Below are positions 1 through 10,351 of a stretch of 64,000 nucleotides of DNA, one piece after another. Both the position numbers and the translations under genes were made by a program. This stretch comes from an uncultured Prevotellaceae bacterium. GTDB lineage: Bacteria > Bacteroidota > Bacteroidia > Bacteroidales > Bacteroidaceae. Where the stretch lies: assembly GCA_900314715.1 (NCBI GenBank), contig OMWI01000001.1, positions 62,001 to 126,000 on the forward strand. Direction: 5' to 3'. Under the pieces are notes generated by a model. That model was not told the origin of the DNA, did no database searches, and saw only the letters and a program-made list of their open reading frames with translations. The first letter of the stretch is position 1; every line of letters begins with the position of its first letter.

Positions 1-1
1 A

Positions 2-2746
2 GAAGTACTCAATAGTCCTGGTACAGAGCGCGAGGCTGCCGTTATCAAGCCTGGGTCTGGTAGACTGTTCACCTCTTCTGGTTGTAAGATGAACAACTGG
101 ACAAAAAACCATCCTTGTTTCTCTGGTGACATCCTTGGTGACTGGCGTGAGGAAATGATTCTCAGGGTGGGCGAAGGCCATGATTCCATCCGTATCTATA
201 CCACCGCCATGCCTACAAACTATCCCATCTACACACTTTGGCATGACCACCAATATCGCCAAGCCATGGTGTGGCAGATGCATGCATATAATCAACCTCC
301 CCACTTGAGTTATTTCCTTGGAGAGATGGAAGGTATCACAGTACCCCCTCCCCCATTGACTACTACCAACAGAACGGTGATTGGCAACGGTACAACCATC
401 AACAGTTCGTATAACAACCAGCATATCCTGCACAATGAATATGCCAATACTTCGTTGAATGTGACAGACGGAGCCTCACCGTATATTCTCACCATCAACG
501 TACCAGTATGGATACAGGGAGCCGATAGTTATATCGTGAGCAATGCCAATGTGAATACTGTTGGTTACTCATGCAATCTCAACGGAGGAGCATTGACTGG
601 TTCGATGCGACTTATCAAACAAGGAAACGGTATATTGAACATGGCGAAAGTGAACCATACTTTTACGGGCGAGACCAATATTTGGGGTGGAACAGTGAAT
701 TTCGATGGTTCGTTGAAGAGCAGCAAGGTTTGGATGAATCGCTTCACCACCCTGAACAGCAACGGCGGTAGCTTCCCTGGCGCATTCGTGATGGAATATG
801 GGGCTACGCTGAACGTAGGAGGTGAGGCTATAGGCAGCATCGGCAGTATAACCACGGGAGACATGATACTCAATTATGGTGCTCGCGTGGTGCTCGACAT
901 CAACGGAAGCGGTGACAACGAGCACGACTGGCTCAATGCCACATCGTTGACATTAGACGTAGATAAGTTGAACAACGACAAATGGGTGAATTTCGGACCG
1001 AGTGACATTGTGCCTGTGATTGTGCTGAACATCGGAGGTTCGTTAGGCAACGGTCTTTATCCCCTTGGGAATATCAGTCGGGTGAACGGTGACCTGTCGA
1101 AAGTGAAGATGGAATGCTATGGCATGGATGCTAAATACCTGTCACTCGTACACCAAGACGGCAAGCTCTACATGAAAGTATCCGGACTGCCCACCCTGGA
1201 GCCCGCAACGATAGAGATTGTAGACATGGCGCAATATGGAGGTATGACCACCATCTACCCAGCTACCAAGAAAACCGACTACTACCTGCCGGTGGTAGGT
1301 GTGAAGAACACCTCTGTCAATGGACAGACCCCGAAACTGTCGGGAACATTCACCTCTCTTGACGGAACGGTGAAGACCATTGGCAGCGAAGAGGGAGAAG
1401 TGGTGTATTCGCAAAACTATGAGAGCGTTTCATCCATCACGGGCTGGACCAGTAATGGTGCCAACATCAGTCTGGGCTCTGGTGATGCCACATACGGAAA
1501 ATACTTCTATGTGAATACGGGAAGTACCAACACCCGATATGCATACCAGCGCATAGACGGTATCAACCTCAGCACAGCCAACCAGTACACGATAGACTTT
1601 GACCTGTCTTTGAATGCGGGTAATACAGACGGAAGCGAGTTTTGCGTGATGGCGAAAAACGGCAATAATCCAACCACCAATTGGGACAACTATGCCTATA
1701 TCAATGGCAATTCCAATATGTTGTTTGACCTGACAGGTAACAAACAATCCACCGAATACAATGTGAACGGCACATCAACCACCACTAAACTCAATGCCAA
1801 TACGTGGTATCATGTATCGTTGACCGTCAACCAACAGGCACGTACCGTGAAATGGAGTATCTCGAACGGCAATTCGGGAACATTCAACCTGCCAAGTGGA
1901 AGCAGTACGGAGTTTGATGGCTTCTACTTGGTGGCAGGTAGATATTATTCGGTGTTTAAGTTGGATAACATCGTGGTGAAGACCGCTGCCGTAGACCTGT
2001 CAACCTACACGTTTACAGAGCCAGGAACACTGACCATCCATGCCTCATTGGGAACGTCACTGTCTCCATCCACGATGACGTTTACAGCAGAGAGACCTTA
2101 TTACAAGCTCTACGACAGCCCTGACTACGAAGCCCTCAAGGTTAGCGAAGCGGCAAGCGTATTAGGTTGGACGGAGGCACCATACGGTTCGCGTTGGGCT
2201 TATTGGAACAAGGAAAATGCCACATACGGCTCCAACTATCAGATGGTGTCGAGTGGACAGACAAGTGGATATATAGACAAAGACCAAATGATTTCGTATG
2301 GATATACCGGCATGGCGTATGTTTACCATCTGGTAGAGAGTTTCGGTATCGGTCATAATACAGTGGGCAAGTACACGCCTATATCCATCTTCAACCTGCG
2401 CGATGACAATACGTTGGTGTACCACAAGATTAACCTGAGCCGTGGCAATGCTCTCAGTTACGACGAGGGATTTACCAATGCGGGAGCCGACGGAACGTGG
2501 ACATACAACATCTATGAGAATACCACGCTGTGCAAAGTGAAGGTATATCTGCCCGTGAAAGTATTGATAGGCGACTTGAACCATGACGGCTTAGTCAATA
2601 TCACCGATGTGGTGTTGCTGGTCAACTATGTGCTTGGTGACAGAAGCATTTATTTGTACAAGTTCGAAGCCGACTTGAATGGTGACGGTTTGGTGAACAT
2701 CACCGACGTTGTTGCCTTAACGAACATCATACTCAACAACGTATAA
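2..2746 (+). CDS. Rhamnogalacturonan lyase-like (PL11) secreted protein with dockerin, 5'-truncated by window edge
   Basis: The frame is open from base 2, before the first ATG at 89, so the N-terminus lies outside the window. The first ~80 visible codons contain GDILGDWREEMIL, matching GDILGDWREEVIL in the next gene, and correspond to the end of a PL11 beta-propeller. Next come autotransporter-associated beta-strand-like repeats (KQGNGILNMAKV, then TGETNIWGGTVNFDG), a concanavalin-like jelly-roll region around residues 465-660, a module shared with the next gene, and a C-terminal dockerin-like pair of calcium loops (DLNHDGLVNITD and DLNGDGLVNITD). PL11 enzymes cleave rhamnogalacturonan I. Whether this copy keeps the catalytic part cannot be seen. 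It lies 71 bp upstream of a paralogue and is probably co-transcribed with it. Fold assignments are inferred from motifs only. Confidence 0.82.
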   Translation, partial: EVLNSPGTEREAAVIKPGSGRLFTSSGCKMNNWTKNHPCFSGDILGDWREEMILRVGEGHDSIRIYTTAMPTNYPIYTLWHDHQYRQAMVWQMHAYNQPPHLSYFLGEMEGITVPPPPLTTTNRTVIGNGTTINSSYNNQHILHNEYANTSLNVTDGASPYILTINVPVWIQGADSYIVSNANVNTVGYSCNLNGGALTGSMRLIKQGNGILNMAKVNHTFTGETNIWGGTVNFDGSLKSSKVWMNRFTTLNSNGGSFPGAFVMEYGATLNVGGEAIGSIGSITTGDMILNYGARVVLDINGSGDNEHDWLNATSLTLDVDKLNNDKWVNFGPSDIVPVIVLNIGGSLGNGLYPLGNISRVNGDLSKVKMECYGMDAKYLSLVHQDGKLYMKVSGLPTLEPATIEIVDMAQYGGMTTIYPATKKTDYYLPVVGVKNTSVNGQTPKLSGTFTSLDGTVKTIGSEEGEVVYSQNYESVSSITGWTSNGANISLGSGDATYGKYFYVNTGSTNTRYAYQRIDGINLSTANQYTIDFDLSLNAGNTDGSEFCVMAKNGNNPTTNWDNYAYINGNSNMLFDLTGNKQSTEYNVNGTSTTTKLNANTWYHVSLTVNQQARTVKWSISNGNSGTFNLPSGSSTEFDGFYLVAGRYYSVFKLDNIVVKTAAVDLSTYTFTEPGTLTIHASLGTSLSPSTMTFTAERPYYKLYDSPDYEALKVSEAASVLGWTEAPYGSRWAYWNKENATYGSNYQMVSSGQTSGYIDKDQMISYGYTGMAYVYHLVESFGIGHNTVGKYTPISIFNLRDDNTLVYHKINLSRGNALSYDEGFTNAGADGTWTYNIYENTTLCKVKVYLPVKVLIGDLNHDGLVNITDVVLLVNYVLGDRSIYLYKFEADLNGDGLVNITDVVALTNIILNNV

Positions 2747-2817
2747 GTTCTTGACATATTTGAACGAAACTCGTAAACAACAAACTAATTACTTAAAATC
2801 ACAAACTACAAAACAAA

Positions 2818-5800
2818 ATGAAGACAAAAGAACTACTCACCCTCATGAGTATCATGTTGGTGACAACCATGACTGCCCAAACCAACCGTTTGGACAGTCG
2901 TGCATTGTGGGCATCAATCAATGGAGTGAAAAATGCTTCATTAGAAGATTATCAAACGCATACAGGTAAGGTTCTCGTTACTTGGCGCATGTTGCCAAGT
3001 GATGATGCCAATACCTCTTTCGACCTCTACCGTACCATTGGAACGGAAGCAGAACAACTCATTGCCAGCGACATCAAGGCTACCAATTACCAAGATAATT
3101 CAGCCAATAAGTCTTCTGATAACACTTATAGACTGACATACGCTGGGCGCAATGAGACAATAGGAACGTATACGCTGAAACAAGCACAGGTAAGCGGTGG
3201 ACTTCCTTATATCTCCATTCCCCTTAAAGACACCAAGGATGTATATGCAAATACCGACAAGATTGTATATACCGCCAATGACGTAAGTGTTGGCGACCTT
3301 GACGGAGATGGTGAATATGAGATTGTAGTGAAACGTTTGCAAAGCGTGAAAGATGCCAATGGAAATATCATTAGTGATGGTTCTGGTGCCAGTTATTCGC
3401 AACAAGATTGTCTGTATGCGGTCATTTGGGACGCCTATAAACTCGATGGCACTTTCCTTTGGCGTATCAAAGGTGGTCCTGGTATTATCTTAGGTAATAG
3501 TTCTGCTTTCGCCATTGCAGATTTCGATGGTGATGGTTGTGCCGAGATGGCAATACGTACTTGTGAAGGTACTGTCTTTGGAGACGGAACGGCTATTGGC
3601 GATACCAATGGAGACGGTAAGATAGACTACCGCACGTGGGGTAATCTCAATTCCAGTAGTCCTGGATGGGGTGACCATTACAACTGTGCCGGTCCAGAGT
3701 TTATCTCTGTCATTGACGGTAAGACTGGGCGTGAACTGGCACGAGACAATTTCATTAATCGTGAGACCAGCCAATCGTGGGGAGATGATTATTGGAAACG
3801 TGCTTGTTCTTTCCGTGTTGGAGTTGGTTGTTTCGATAATACAGGTTTACCGTCTATCATTTTGGGACGTGGTGTTTATGCTCATTCTGTGATAGAGGCT
3901 TGGGATTATCGCAATGGAAACCTCACCAAGCGTTGGCGTTTTGATACCAATGATAACAAAAGCGGTAAGGATGGCAATCCCTATAATGCATATGCCGCTC
4001 AAGGCAATCATTCTTTCAATGTAGCAGACCTTGATGGCGATGGTCTTGATGAAGTCATGTATGGTTCAATGGCGGTTGACCATGATGGCGTAGGATTATG
4101 GACTACCAAGTTAGGACATGGTGACGCTAATCATGTTGGAAAGTTCTTGCCTCATCGTGATGGACTTCAGATGTATCATTGTTTGGAAACAGGAAAGACG
4201 ATGGTTGCCTTGCATGATGCGAAGGACGGAACGGTTATTTGGAAAAAAGAAGGCGCAGAAGACAATGACATGGGACGTTGTTTGGTTGCTGATATCGACC
4301 CCAATTCCCCAGGTTGTGAGTTTTGGTGGTATGGTTCCAATGCTCATTCACAAGATGGAGCGACAGACTTAGGTTATAAGCCCACCTCGTGCAACATGGC
4401 AATATGGTTTGACGGTACTCTTTCGCGACAACTTATCAATGAGAATATCATCCATAGTCCTGCTAATGGACGTACTTTTACCATGTATCGTTATTCCGAG
4501 ACATTCATTAACGGTACGAAATCAAATCCCTCTTGGTATGGCGACATCTTGGGCGATTGGCGCGAGGAAGTTATCTTGCCCGACGCTACTCGTTTACAAG
4601 ACTTAAAGATATTCTCCACTTGGTATCCTACCACCCATCGCTTTCCTTGGTTGATGACCGACCACACCTATTGGATGAGTGCGTTGAATGAGAATATCGG
4701 TTACAATCAACCCACCAACGTTGGATATTATCTCGGTTCTGACTTACAGAGTGACGAGGAGGCTTGGAATGCTGCCAAAGACATGATGAACTCTGGTACA
4801 TTAGATGTCAAATTTGAAGCCTCGTTAGAACTTACCGATATGGTAAGCATGAAGAGTGTTGGAACGGACTATCCTGAAAAGGAAAACTTTGACTATTATA
4901 TGCCCGTGGTAAGTGTCAAGACGAGTGATACAAATGGTCTCTCCACTACCCTATCAGGTACGTTTACCGCCATTGACGGAACAACGACAAGTCTTGGAAG
5001 TGGGGATGGAGAAATATTATTTCAAGAGAATTACGAAAACAGAAATGACGTAAGCGATTGGAAAACACAAAATGGAAATTTGGTTGCTACACTTGCTACA
5101 GATCATACCAAATATGTCCATCTAACCAACAATAGTGGAAGCGGCAACCGTTATGCAAAGAAAACCATTAATGGTGTTACTTCGGATAATTACACCTTAG
5201 AGTTTGATGCTTTCATCAAATCTGGTGGTCATAGTAGTCAAATTACTCAATTGGTTATAGGAACATCAGACCTTACTACTGGCAATTCGTATGTTTACGA
5301 TGGCAACGAATACATATTCAGTCTTCGTTCAGATGGGGCAGATTCCAAAGATTTCTATGTGGCTGGCACATCCGATAGTCATAGTGCTACGTTTAACCAG
5401 TTCAATAATACATGGTGCCACTTTAAGATAGACGTTAAAGATAAAATCACCTATACCATATCACAAAATGGTGTTACGTTGTTGCAAAAGAGTTATAATG
5501 TCAAGACGGGAAGAAGGGCAGCATGTATATTTGCGGTAGTTGGTCGCGCAAGAAACTCTGCATATCAAGATACTTACGGACAAATACAGATAGACAATAT
5601 CGTGGTAAGAAACGAGCCAATTGACCTCTCTACTTACACATTCACCCAACCAGGTACGTTGACGGTTACGGCTCAGCTCGCCTCTTCATCGTATTCGCCA
5701 GCTACTGCCACCTATACCGTAGAGACACCTTATTACAAACTCTACGAGAGTCCTGCTTATAACACTATCAAGGCTTCTGAAGCCGCCAGCAAATTAGGTG

Positions 5801-6378
5801 GAACGTTTAGTGATGCTCCATATACTGCACGTTGGTCTAATTGGAATAGATCCAATGCCATTTATGGTGAAAACTATGTAATGGTGTCAAGTCAAAAAGA
5901 AGGAGGATATCTTGACGATGATGCCAAATTGTATTTCACTCGCATGGGAAGTAATGTTTTCCATCTTGTAGAGGGCTTTGGTATTGGACACAACTATACT
6001 AAGGGCGCAACTCCTATCGTTGTTTCTGACCTTGGAGATGCTCAAACAATCGTTTATTATCAAGCAGATTTAAGTCGTGGTTATGCTTCGAAATACGATG
6101 CTGGATACACGAACGCCAATGCTGATGGTAGTTGGACGTATAACCTTGACGGAAATACCACATTCTGCAAGTTTATCGCATACAAGCCCTATCGTTTTCT
6201 CTTGGGTGACTTGAACCACGACGGATATGTGAATATCACGGATGTGGTATTGTTGGTGAACTATATTTTAGGCAAGGATGATGGAATCGTGATAGAGGCT
6301 GAGGCTGACATCAATGGTGACACAATGGTAAACATTACCGATGTGGTTGCCTTGACAAACATCATCTTAGGACAATAA
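2818..6378 (+). CDS. Secreted rhamnogalacturonan lyase (PL11) with C-terminal dockerin-like domain
   Basis: 1186 residues. A signal peptide (about 1-21, ending VTTMTAQ) is followed by a fibronectin-like N-domain (about 40-110). Then comes the PL11 propeller, with repeated Asp-rich calcium motifs (DLDGDGEYEIVVKR, ADFDGDGCAEMAIR, GDTNGDGKIDYRTWG, ADLDGDGLDEV) and the GDILGDWREEVILPD block. Residues from ~735 to 960 look like a concanavalin-type jelly roll. The C-terminus carries two dockerin-type loops (DLNHDGYVNITD, DINGDTMVNITD). The family cuts alpha-1,4 bonds between rhamnose and galacturonate in rhamnogalacturonan I. It is a tandem paralogue of the preceding gene, but lacks the beta-strand-repeat insert and is less GC-rich by eye. 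Family assignment is confident; activity and the dockerin's partner are inference. Confidence 0.9.
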   Translation: MKTKELLTLMSIMLVTTMTAQTNRLDSRALWASINGVKNASLEDYQTHTGKVLVTWRMLPSDDANTSFDLYRTIGTEAEQLIASDIKATNYQDNSANKSSDNTYRLTYAGRNETIGTYTLKQAQVSGGLPYISIPLKDTKDVYANTDKIVYTANDVSVGDLDGDGEYEIVVKRLQSVKDANGNIISDGSGASYSQQDCLYAVIWDAYKLDGTFLWRIKGGPGIILGNSSAFAIADFDGDGCAEMAIRTCEGTVFGDGTAIGDTNGDGKIDYRTWGNLNSSSPGWGDHYNCAGPEFISVIDGKTGRELARDNFINRETSQSWGDDYWKRACSFRVGVGCFDNTGLPSIILGRGVYAHSVIEAWDYRNGNLTKRWRFDTNDNKSGKDGNPYNAYAAQGNHSFNVADLDGDGLDEVMYGSMAVDHDGVGLWTTKLGHGDANHVGKFLPHRDGLQMYHCLETGKTMVALHDAKDGTVIWKKEGAEDNDMGRCLVADIDPNSPGCEFWWYGSNAHSQDGATDLGYKPTSCNMAIWFDGTLSRQLINENIIHSPANGRTFTMYRYSETFINGTKSNPSWYGDILGDWREEVILPDATRLQDLKIFSTWYPTTHRFPWLMTDHTYWMSALNENIGYNQPTNVGYYLGSDLQSDEEAWNAAKDMMNSGTLDVKFEASLELTDMVSMKSVGTDYPEKENFDYYMPVVSVKTSDTNGLSTTLSGTFTAIDGTTTSLGSGDGEILFQENYENRNDVSDWKTQNGNLVATLATDHTKYVHLTNNSGSGNRYAKKTINGVTSDNYTLEFDAFIKSGGHSSQITQLVIGTSDLTTGNSYVYDGNEYIFSLRSDGADSKDFYVAGTSDSHSATFNQFNNTWCHFKIDVKDKITYTISQNGVTLLQKSYNVKTGRRAACIFAVVGRARNSAYQDTYGQIQIDNIVVRNEPIDLSTYTFTQPGTLTVTAQLASSSYSPATATYTVETPYYKLYESPAYNTIKASEAASKLGGTFSDAPYTARWSNWNRSNAIYGENYVMVSSQKEGGYLDDDAKLYFTRMGSNVFHLVEGFGIGHNYTKGATPIVVSDLGDAQTIVYYQADLSRGYASKYDAGYTNANADGSWTYNLDGNTTFCKFIAYKPYRFLLGDLNHDGYVNITDVVLLVNYILGKDDGIVIEAEADINGDTMVNITDVVALTNIILGQ

Positions 6379-6448
6379 GTGAAAGTTGATTATTCCACGT
6401 GATGGAATAAGATTACTAACACTATCGTTTGCGAAGTGTATTTGGGCT

Positions 6449-6536
6449 GTATACACGTTGTATTTCTATCGTATACAACGTGTATATCTATCATATACAA
6501 CTTGTATACCTATCAAATACAACCTGTATACAGTCC
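6449..6536. repeat. 22-bp-period palindromic array (4 units), array A1
   Basis: Four contiguous 22-bp units start at 6449, 6471, 6493 and 6515. Each holds an inverted repeat of the GTATACAA/TTGTATAC type followed by a short CTATC-like linker. It lies between the PL11 gene and mutS, in a 250-bp gap that otherwise holds only a TTATTCCA/TGGAATAA hairpin at 6390-6410 with no U-tract. The same period recurs in four other gaps in this window with different sequences. Confidence 0.8.
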
Positions 6537-6621
6537 AAATATATTTTCTGTAGTATTCTTGTTTCATTTTAAAACAATGTCTTTTTCTTGGTGAAATTTT
6601 AAGATTATCGATTTTATTTTG

Positions 6622-6629
6622 TAATTTTG
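6622..6629 (+). promoter_or_regulatory. Bacteroidetes -7 box (TAATTTTG) for mutS
   Basis: An exact TAnnTTTG match. No TTTG is visible 18-22 bp upstream, so support is from the -7 element alone. Its last three bases form the TTG at 6627 that would be the most upstream mutS start, which argues for a start further downstream. Confidence 0.5.
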
Positions 6630-6650
6630 TCGCAAATAAAACAAGATATT

Positions 6651-9269
6651 TTGAAAGAAAAGGCACTAACACCGATGATGCAGCAGTTTTTCTCGCTGAA
6701 GGCAAAACATCCTGATGCCATCATGCTGTTCAGATGCGGTGACTTTTATGAAACATATTGCGAAGATGCAGTTACGGCGGCTTCCATTCTCGGTATTACC
6801 CTTACGAAGCGCAACAATGGCGCAGGTGTGAAGGGCGACGAGATGGCTGGGTTTCCGCATCATGCACTCGACACTTATCTACCTAAGTTGATTCGGGCGG
6901 GTAAGCGCGTAGCTATCTGTGACCAATTGGAAGACCCCAAACTCACTAAGAAATTGGTGAAGCGTGGTATTACGGAATTGGTAACACCTGGTGTGGCGAT
7001 GAACGACAATGTACTCAACTACAAGGAGAATAATTTCTTGGCTGCCGTGCATTTCGGGAAAACCGCATGTGGTGTTGCTTTTTTGGATATTTCCACGGGA
7101 GAGTTCCTTACGGGTGAAGGTTCGTTCGACTATGTAGATAAGTTGTTAGGGAATTTCCAACCTAAGGAAGTGTTGTACGACCGCAGCAAGAAGCAGCAAT
7201 TTGAACAACATTTTGGCAATCGGTATTGCGTGTTCGAACTTGATGATTGGGTGTTTACCGAACAAGCTGCGCGACAAAAACTATTGAAACATTTTGAGAC
7301 GAAGTCGCTCAAAGGCTTTGGCGTGGAGCATCTACACAATGGCGTGATTGCTTCTGGAGCCATTTTGCAATACTTGGAACTCACCCAACATACGAATATC
7401 GGTCATATCACTTCGCTTTCTCGCATCGAGGAAGAGCGATATGTGCGCCTCGATAAGTTCACGATTCGTTCGCTCGAATTGCTTCAACCCATGCAAGAAG
7501 ACGGTTCGTCGTTATTGAATGTGGTTGACCGCACAGTTACTCCTATGGGGGGACGATTGTTGCGTAGATGGTTGCTCTTTCCCTTAAAGGACGAGAAACC
7601 TATCAACCAGCGTCTTGACGTGGTAGAGTATTATTTCCGCCATCCCGATTTCCGTCAATGTATCGACGAACATTTGCATCGGATGGGCGATTTAGAGCGT
7701 ATTATCTCTAAAGTTGGAGCTGGTAGAGTTTCGCCACGCGAAGTGGTACAACTGAAATTAGCCTTGCAAGCTATCGTTCCGATAAAGGCGGCTTGCATGG
7801 AAGCAGACAATGAATCGCTCAAGAGAATTGGAGAACAGTTGAACCTATGTGAGAGCCTACGGGATAGGATTCAACGGGAGATACAACCCGACCCTCCTTT
7901 GTTGTTGAGCAAAGGTTCGGTGATAGCCGATGGCTACGATGCTGAATTGGATGAGTTGCGCAACATCTCTAACAATGGTAGAAATTACTTGTTGCAATTG
8001 CAAGAACGAGAGATAGAACAAACGGGTATCTCATCGTTGAAAGTTGGTTATAACAACGTTTTTGGCTATTACTTGGAAGTACGCAACACGTATAAGGATA
8101 AAGTACCTGCCGAATGGGTGCGCAAGCAAACGTTGGCGCAGGCAGAACGATACATTACGCAAGAATTGAAGGAATATGAAGAGAAGATACTCAATGCAGA
8201 CGAGCGCATACAAATCATTGAAGAACGATTGTTCAATGAGTTGGTCGTAGCCATGCAAGAGTATATTCCACAAATCCAAATCAATGCCAACGTCATTGCA
8301 CGCATGGATTGCTTACTTTCGTTTGCCAAGACCGCAGAGGAAAACCGTTACGTACGACCGATTATTAGCACCGATGACGTGATTGACATTCGTCAGGGAA
8401 GGCATCCCGTGATAGAAACACAGTTGCCCATTGGCGAGCGATATATACCCAATGATGTAGAATTGGACACCGAAAAACAACAGATTATGATGATTACCGG
8501 ACCCAATATGGCTGGTAAATCCGCTCTGTTGCGCCAAACAGCCCTCATCGTGTTGCTATCCCAAGTGGGATGTTTCGTGCCTGCAGAGAGCGCGAAAATA
8601 GGTTTGGTGGATAAGATATTTACTCGTGTGGGTGCGTCAGACAATATTTCTTTGGGAGAATCTACGTTTATGGTGGAGATGACAGAGGCTTCAAACATTA
8701 TCAATAATGTATCTCCCCGCTCTTTGGTTTTATTCGATGAATTAGGTAGAGGAACATCCACGTATGACGGTATTTCTATTGCGTGGGCCATCGTAGAGTA
8801 TCTACATGAGCACCCAAAGGCAAGAGCACGCACTTTATTTGCCACGCATTATCACGAATTGAACGAGATGGAGAAATCCTTTAGTCGTATCAAGAACTAT
8901 AATGTGAGCGTGAAAGAAGTGGATGGTAAGGTGATATTCTTGCGAAGACTGGAGAGGGGCGGTTCGGAACACTCTTTTGGTATTCACGTGGCAGATATTG
9001 CCGGAATGCCCAAGAGCATCGTAAAACGCGCCAACACGATTTTGAAACAGTTGGAAGAGAACAATAGTGGTGGAAGTGCAGTAAAGAAACCTTCGGCAGA
9101 TACCATTAATCAGAGCAGGGAAGGAATGCAATTGAGTTTCTTCCAACTCGATGATCCCGTACTTTGTCAGATTCGCGACGAGATACTTGGTCTTGACATT
9201 AACAACTTGACCCCTGTAGAGGCTTTGAATAAGTTGAACGATATTAAGAAAATCGTACGAGGAAGGTAA
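6651..9269 (+). CDS. mutS: DNA mismatch repair protein MutS
   Basis: Recognises base mismatches and small loops and starts mismatch repair as an ATP-driven clamp. The N-terminal mismatch-binding domain contains [10 protein letters not shown], the MutS F-x-E signature. The ATPase has Walker [14 protein letters not shown] (about residue 617) and Walker B/signature [12 protein letters not shown] (about 696), followed by [11 protein letters not shown]. Length of about 872 residues is normal. The frame opens with a TTG at 6627 that overlaps a -7 promoter box. The TTG at 6651 gives [13 protein letters not shown], which matches the N-terminal length I recall for Bacteroides MutS; ATG 6675/6678 is the alternative. 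It is convergent with lgt and ends at a strong hairpin. Confidence 0.97.
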   Translation: MKEKALTPMMQQFFSLKAKHPDAIMLFRCGDFYETYCEDAVTAASILGITLTKRNNGAGVKGDEMAGFPHHALDTYLPKLIRAGKRVAICDQLEDPKLTKKLVKRGITELVTPGVAMNDNVLNYKENNFLAAVHFGKTACGVAFLDISTGEFLTGEGSFDYVDKLLGNFQPKEVLYDRSKKQQFEQHFGNRYCVFELDDWVFTEQAARQKLLKHFETKSLKGFGVEHLHNGVIASGAILQYLELTQHTNIGHITSLSRIEEERYVRLDKFTIRSLELLQPMQEDGSSLLNVVDRTVTPMGGRLLRRWLLFPLKDEKPINQRLDVVEYYFRHPDFRQCIDEHLHRMGDLERIISKVGAGRVSPREVVQLKLALQAIVPIKAACMEADNESLKRIGEQLNLCESLRDRIQREIQPDPPLLLSKGSVIADGYDAELDELRNISNNGRNYLLQLQEREIEQTGISSLKVGYNNVFGYYLEVRNTYKDKVPAEWVRKQTLAQAERYITQELKEYEEKILNADERIQIIEERLFNELVVAMQEYIPQIQINANVIARMDCLLSFAKTAEENRYVRPIISTDDVIDIRQGRHPVIETQLPIGERYIPNDVELDTEKQQIMMITGPNMAGKSALLRQTALIVLLSQVGCFVPAESAKIGLVDKIFTRVGASDNISLGESTFMVEMTEASNIINNVSPRSLVLFDELGRGTSTYDGISIAWAIVEYLHEHPKARARTLFATHYHELNEMEKSFSRIKNYNVSVKEVDGKVIFLRRLERGGSEHSFGIHVADIAGMPKSIVKRANTILKQLEENNSGGSAVKKPSADTINQSREGMQLSFFQLDDPVLCQIRDEILGLDINNLTPVEALNKLNDIKKIVRGR

Positions 9270-9293
9270 ATCCCCTACCCTTTCATGAAATAA

Positions 9294-9335
9294 GAAACCA
9301 TCGGTTGCATATATAGTGACCGATGGTTTCTTTTT
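9294..9335 (+). terminator. Intrinsic terminator after mutS
   Basis: A perfect 12-bp stem (9294-9305 with 9319-9330) is followed by TTTTTAT. It sits between the convergent mutS and lgt genes; the reverse strand has only a weak T-tract, so it mainly serves mutS. Confidence 0.85.
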
Positions 9336-9353
9336 ATAGAACTAATGTGTATG

Positions 9354-10265
9354 TTAACGATGATCTTTTACGGCTCCTAAGAAGTTCATCCATTTTCCCC
9401 CTTTCATGCAAACTAATCCAATGATGATGAAAGGAATGCTGAGGAGCTGTCCCATATTGAAGAACATTCCATTTTCGAAATCTACTTGAATGTCTTTGGT
9501 GTATTCAATAAAGAAACGGAACGTGAAAATGAGTGTCAAAACCAAACCGAAGTAGAAACCTGTGCCAACGGACGGAGTTGTGGAAGATGCAATTTCTTGT
9601 TTCTTACCTTTTTCGCCCACGTTTCTATTACTTTTGAGATACACTCCAAGCATGATGAAGATGAAGCAGAAATAGGCAATTGCCTCATAGAGTTGTCCAG
9701 GATGGCGAGGTACGTTATCTACTTGTTCGAAGATGAAAGCCCAAGGTACATCCGTTGGTTTGCCGATGATTTCAGAGTTCATGAGATTGCCCAAACGAAT
9801 GCAACAAGCGGTGATGGGTGTAGCAATGGCAATATCGTCGAGAACGTGCCAGATATTCATCTTTGTATGACTGCAATAGAGCCATAAGGCAATCATCAAT
9901 CCTAACGTACCACCGTGAGAAGCGAGACCTGCATATCCCGTCATGTGCCATGAGCCATCAGGTTCAATCTGTATGGGGATAATCATCTCGATGACATGGG
10001 TGAACGAACTGAGGAAGTAGTCTGGTTGATAAAAGAGGCAATGACCTAATCGTGCACCGATGAGAATACCGAGAAAGCAATAGATAATAAGCGGGTCGAA
10101 CAATTCGTCTTTTATCTTTTGGTCTTTGTAAAGCCACTTCACCATGAAGTATGCTCCAATTAATCCAATGAGCCAACACATGGAATACCAACGCAAGGTA
10201 ATGAAACCAAGTGATATGGCAACTTTATCGGGATTCCAAAGGATGAAGCTAAGAATATCTACCAT
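9354..10265 (-). CDS. lgt: Prolipoprotein diacylglyceryl transferase
   Basis: Inner-membrane enzyme that transfers a diacylglyceryl group from phosphatidylglycerol to the lipobox cysteine of prolipoproteins, the first step of lipoprotein maturation. 303 residues with about seven hydrophobic segments. Visible family motifs are GARLGHCLFYQP, GLASHGGTLG (the conserved H-G-G) and RHPGQLYEA. The start ATG reads back from 10265. A tctag-rich 9-bp repeat array separates it from ychF, which runs in the same direction, so the two may be co-transcribed. Window lipoproteins such as the one at 30793 would be its substrates. Confidence 0.95.
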   Translation of the reverse strand: MVDILSFILWNPDKVAISLGFITLRWYSMCWLIGLIGAYFMVKWLYKDQKIKDELFDPLIIYCFLGILIGARLGHCLFYQPDYFLSSFTHVIEMIIPIQIEPDGSWHMTGYAGLASHGGTLGLMIALWLYCSHTKMNIWHVLDDIAIATPITACCIRLGNLMNSEIIGKPTDVPWAFIFEQVDNVPRHPGQLYEAIAYFCFIFIMLGVYLKSNRNVGEKGKKQEIASSTTPSVGTGFYFGLVLTLIFTFRFFIEYTKDIQVDFENGMFFNMGQLLSIPFIIIGLVCMKGGKWMNFLGAVKDHR

Positions 10266-10298
10266 GACTATAAATAGTTTTTAGATTCACTATATTTT

Positions 10299-10343
10299 CT
10301 AGAAAAACTAGCACTACTAGTATTTCTAGAATTTCTAGTTATT
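10299..10343. repeat. 9-bp-period array (CTAGNNNNN x5)
   Basis: Five contiguous 9-bp units each begin with CTAG (10299, 10308, 10317, 10326, 10335). Units 1 to 3 also form a 13-bp hairpin with one mismatch (10299-10311 with 10317-10329). There is no U-tract on either side, so it is not a classical terminator. It fills the ychF-lgt gap. Confidence 0.75.
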
Positions 10344-10351
10344 AGAATTAA

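Noticed and set aside
6627..6650. Upstream TTG start for mutS
   Set aside because: It overlaps the TAATTTTG promoter box, so it cannot be both translated and the promoter's core.
10299..10329. Hairpin as terminator for ychF
   Set aside because: No U-tract on the minus strand; better explained as part of the 9-bp array.
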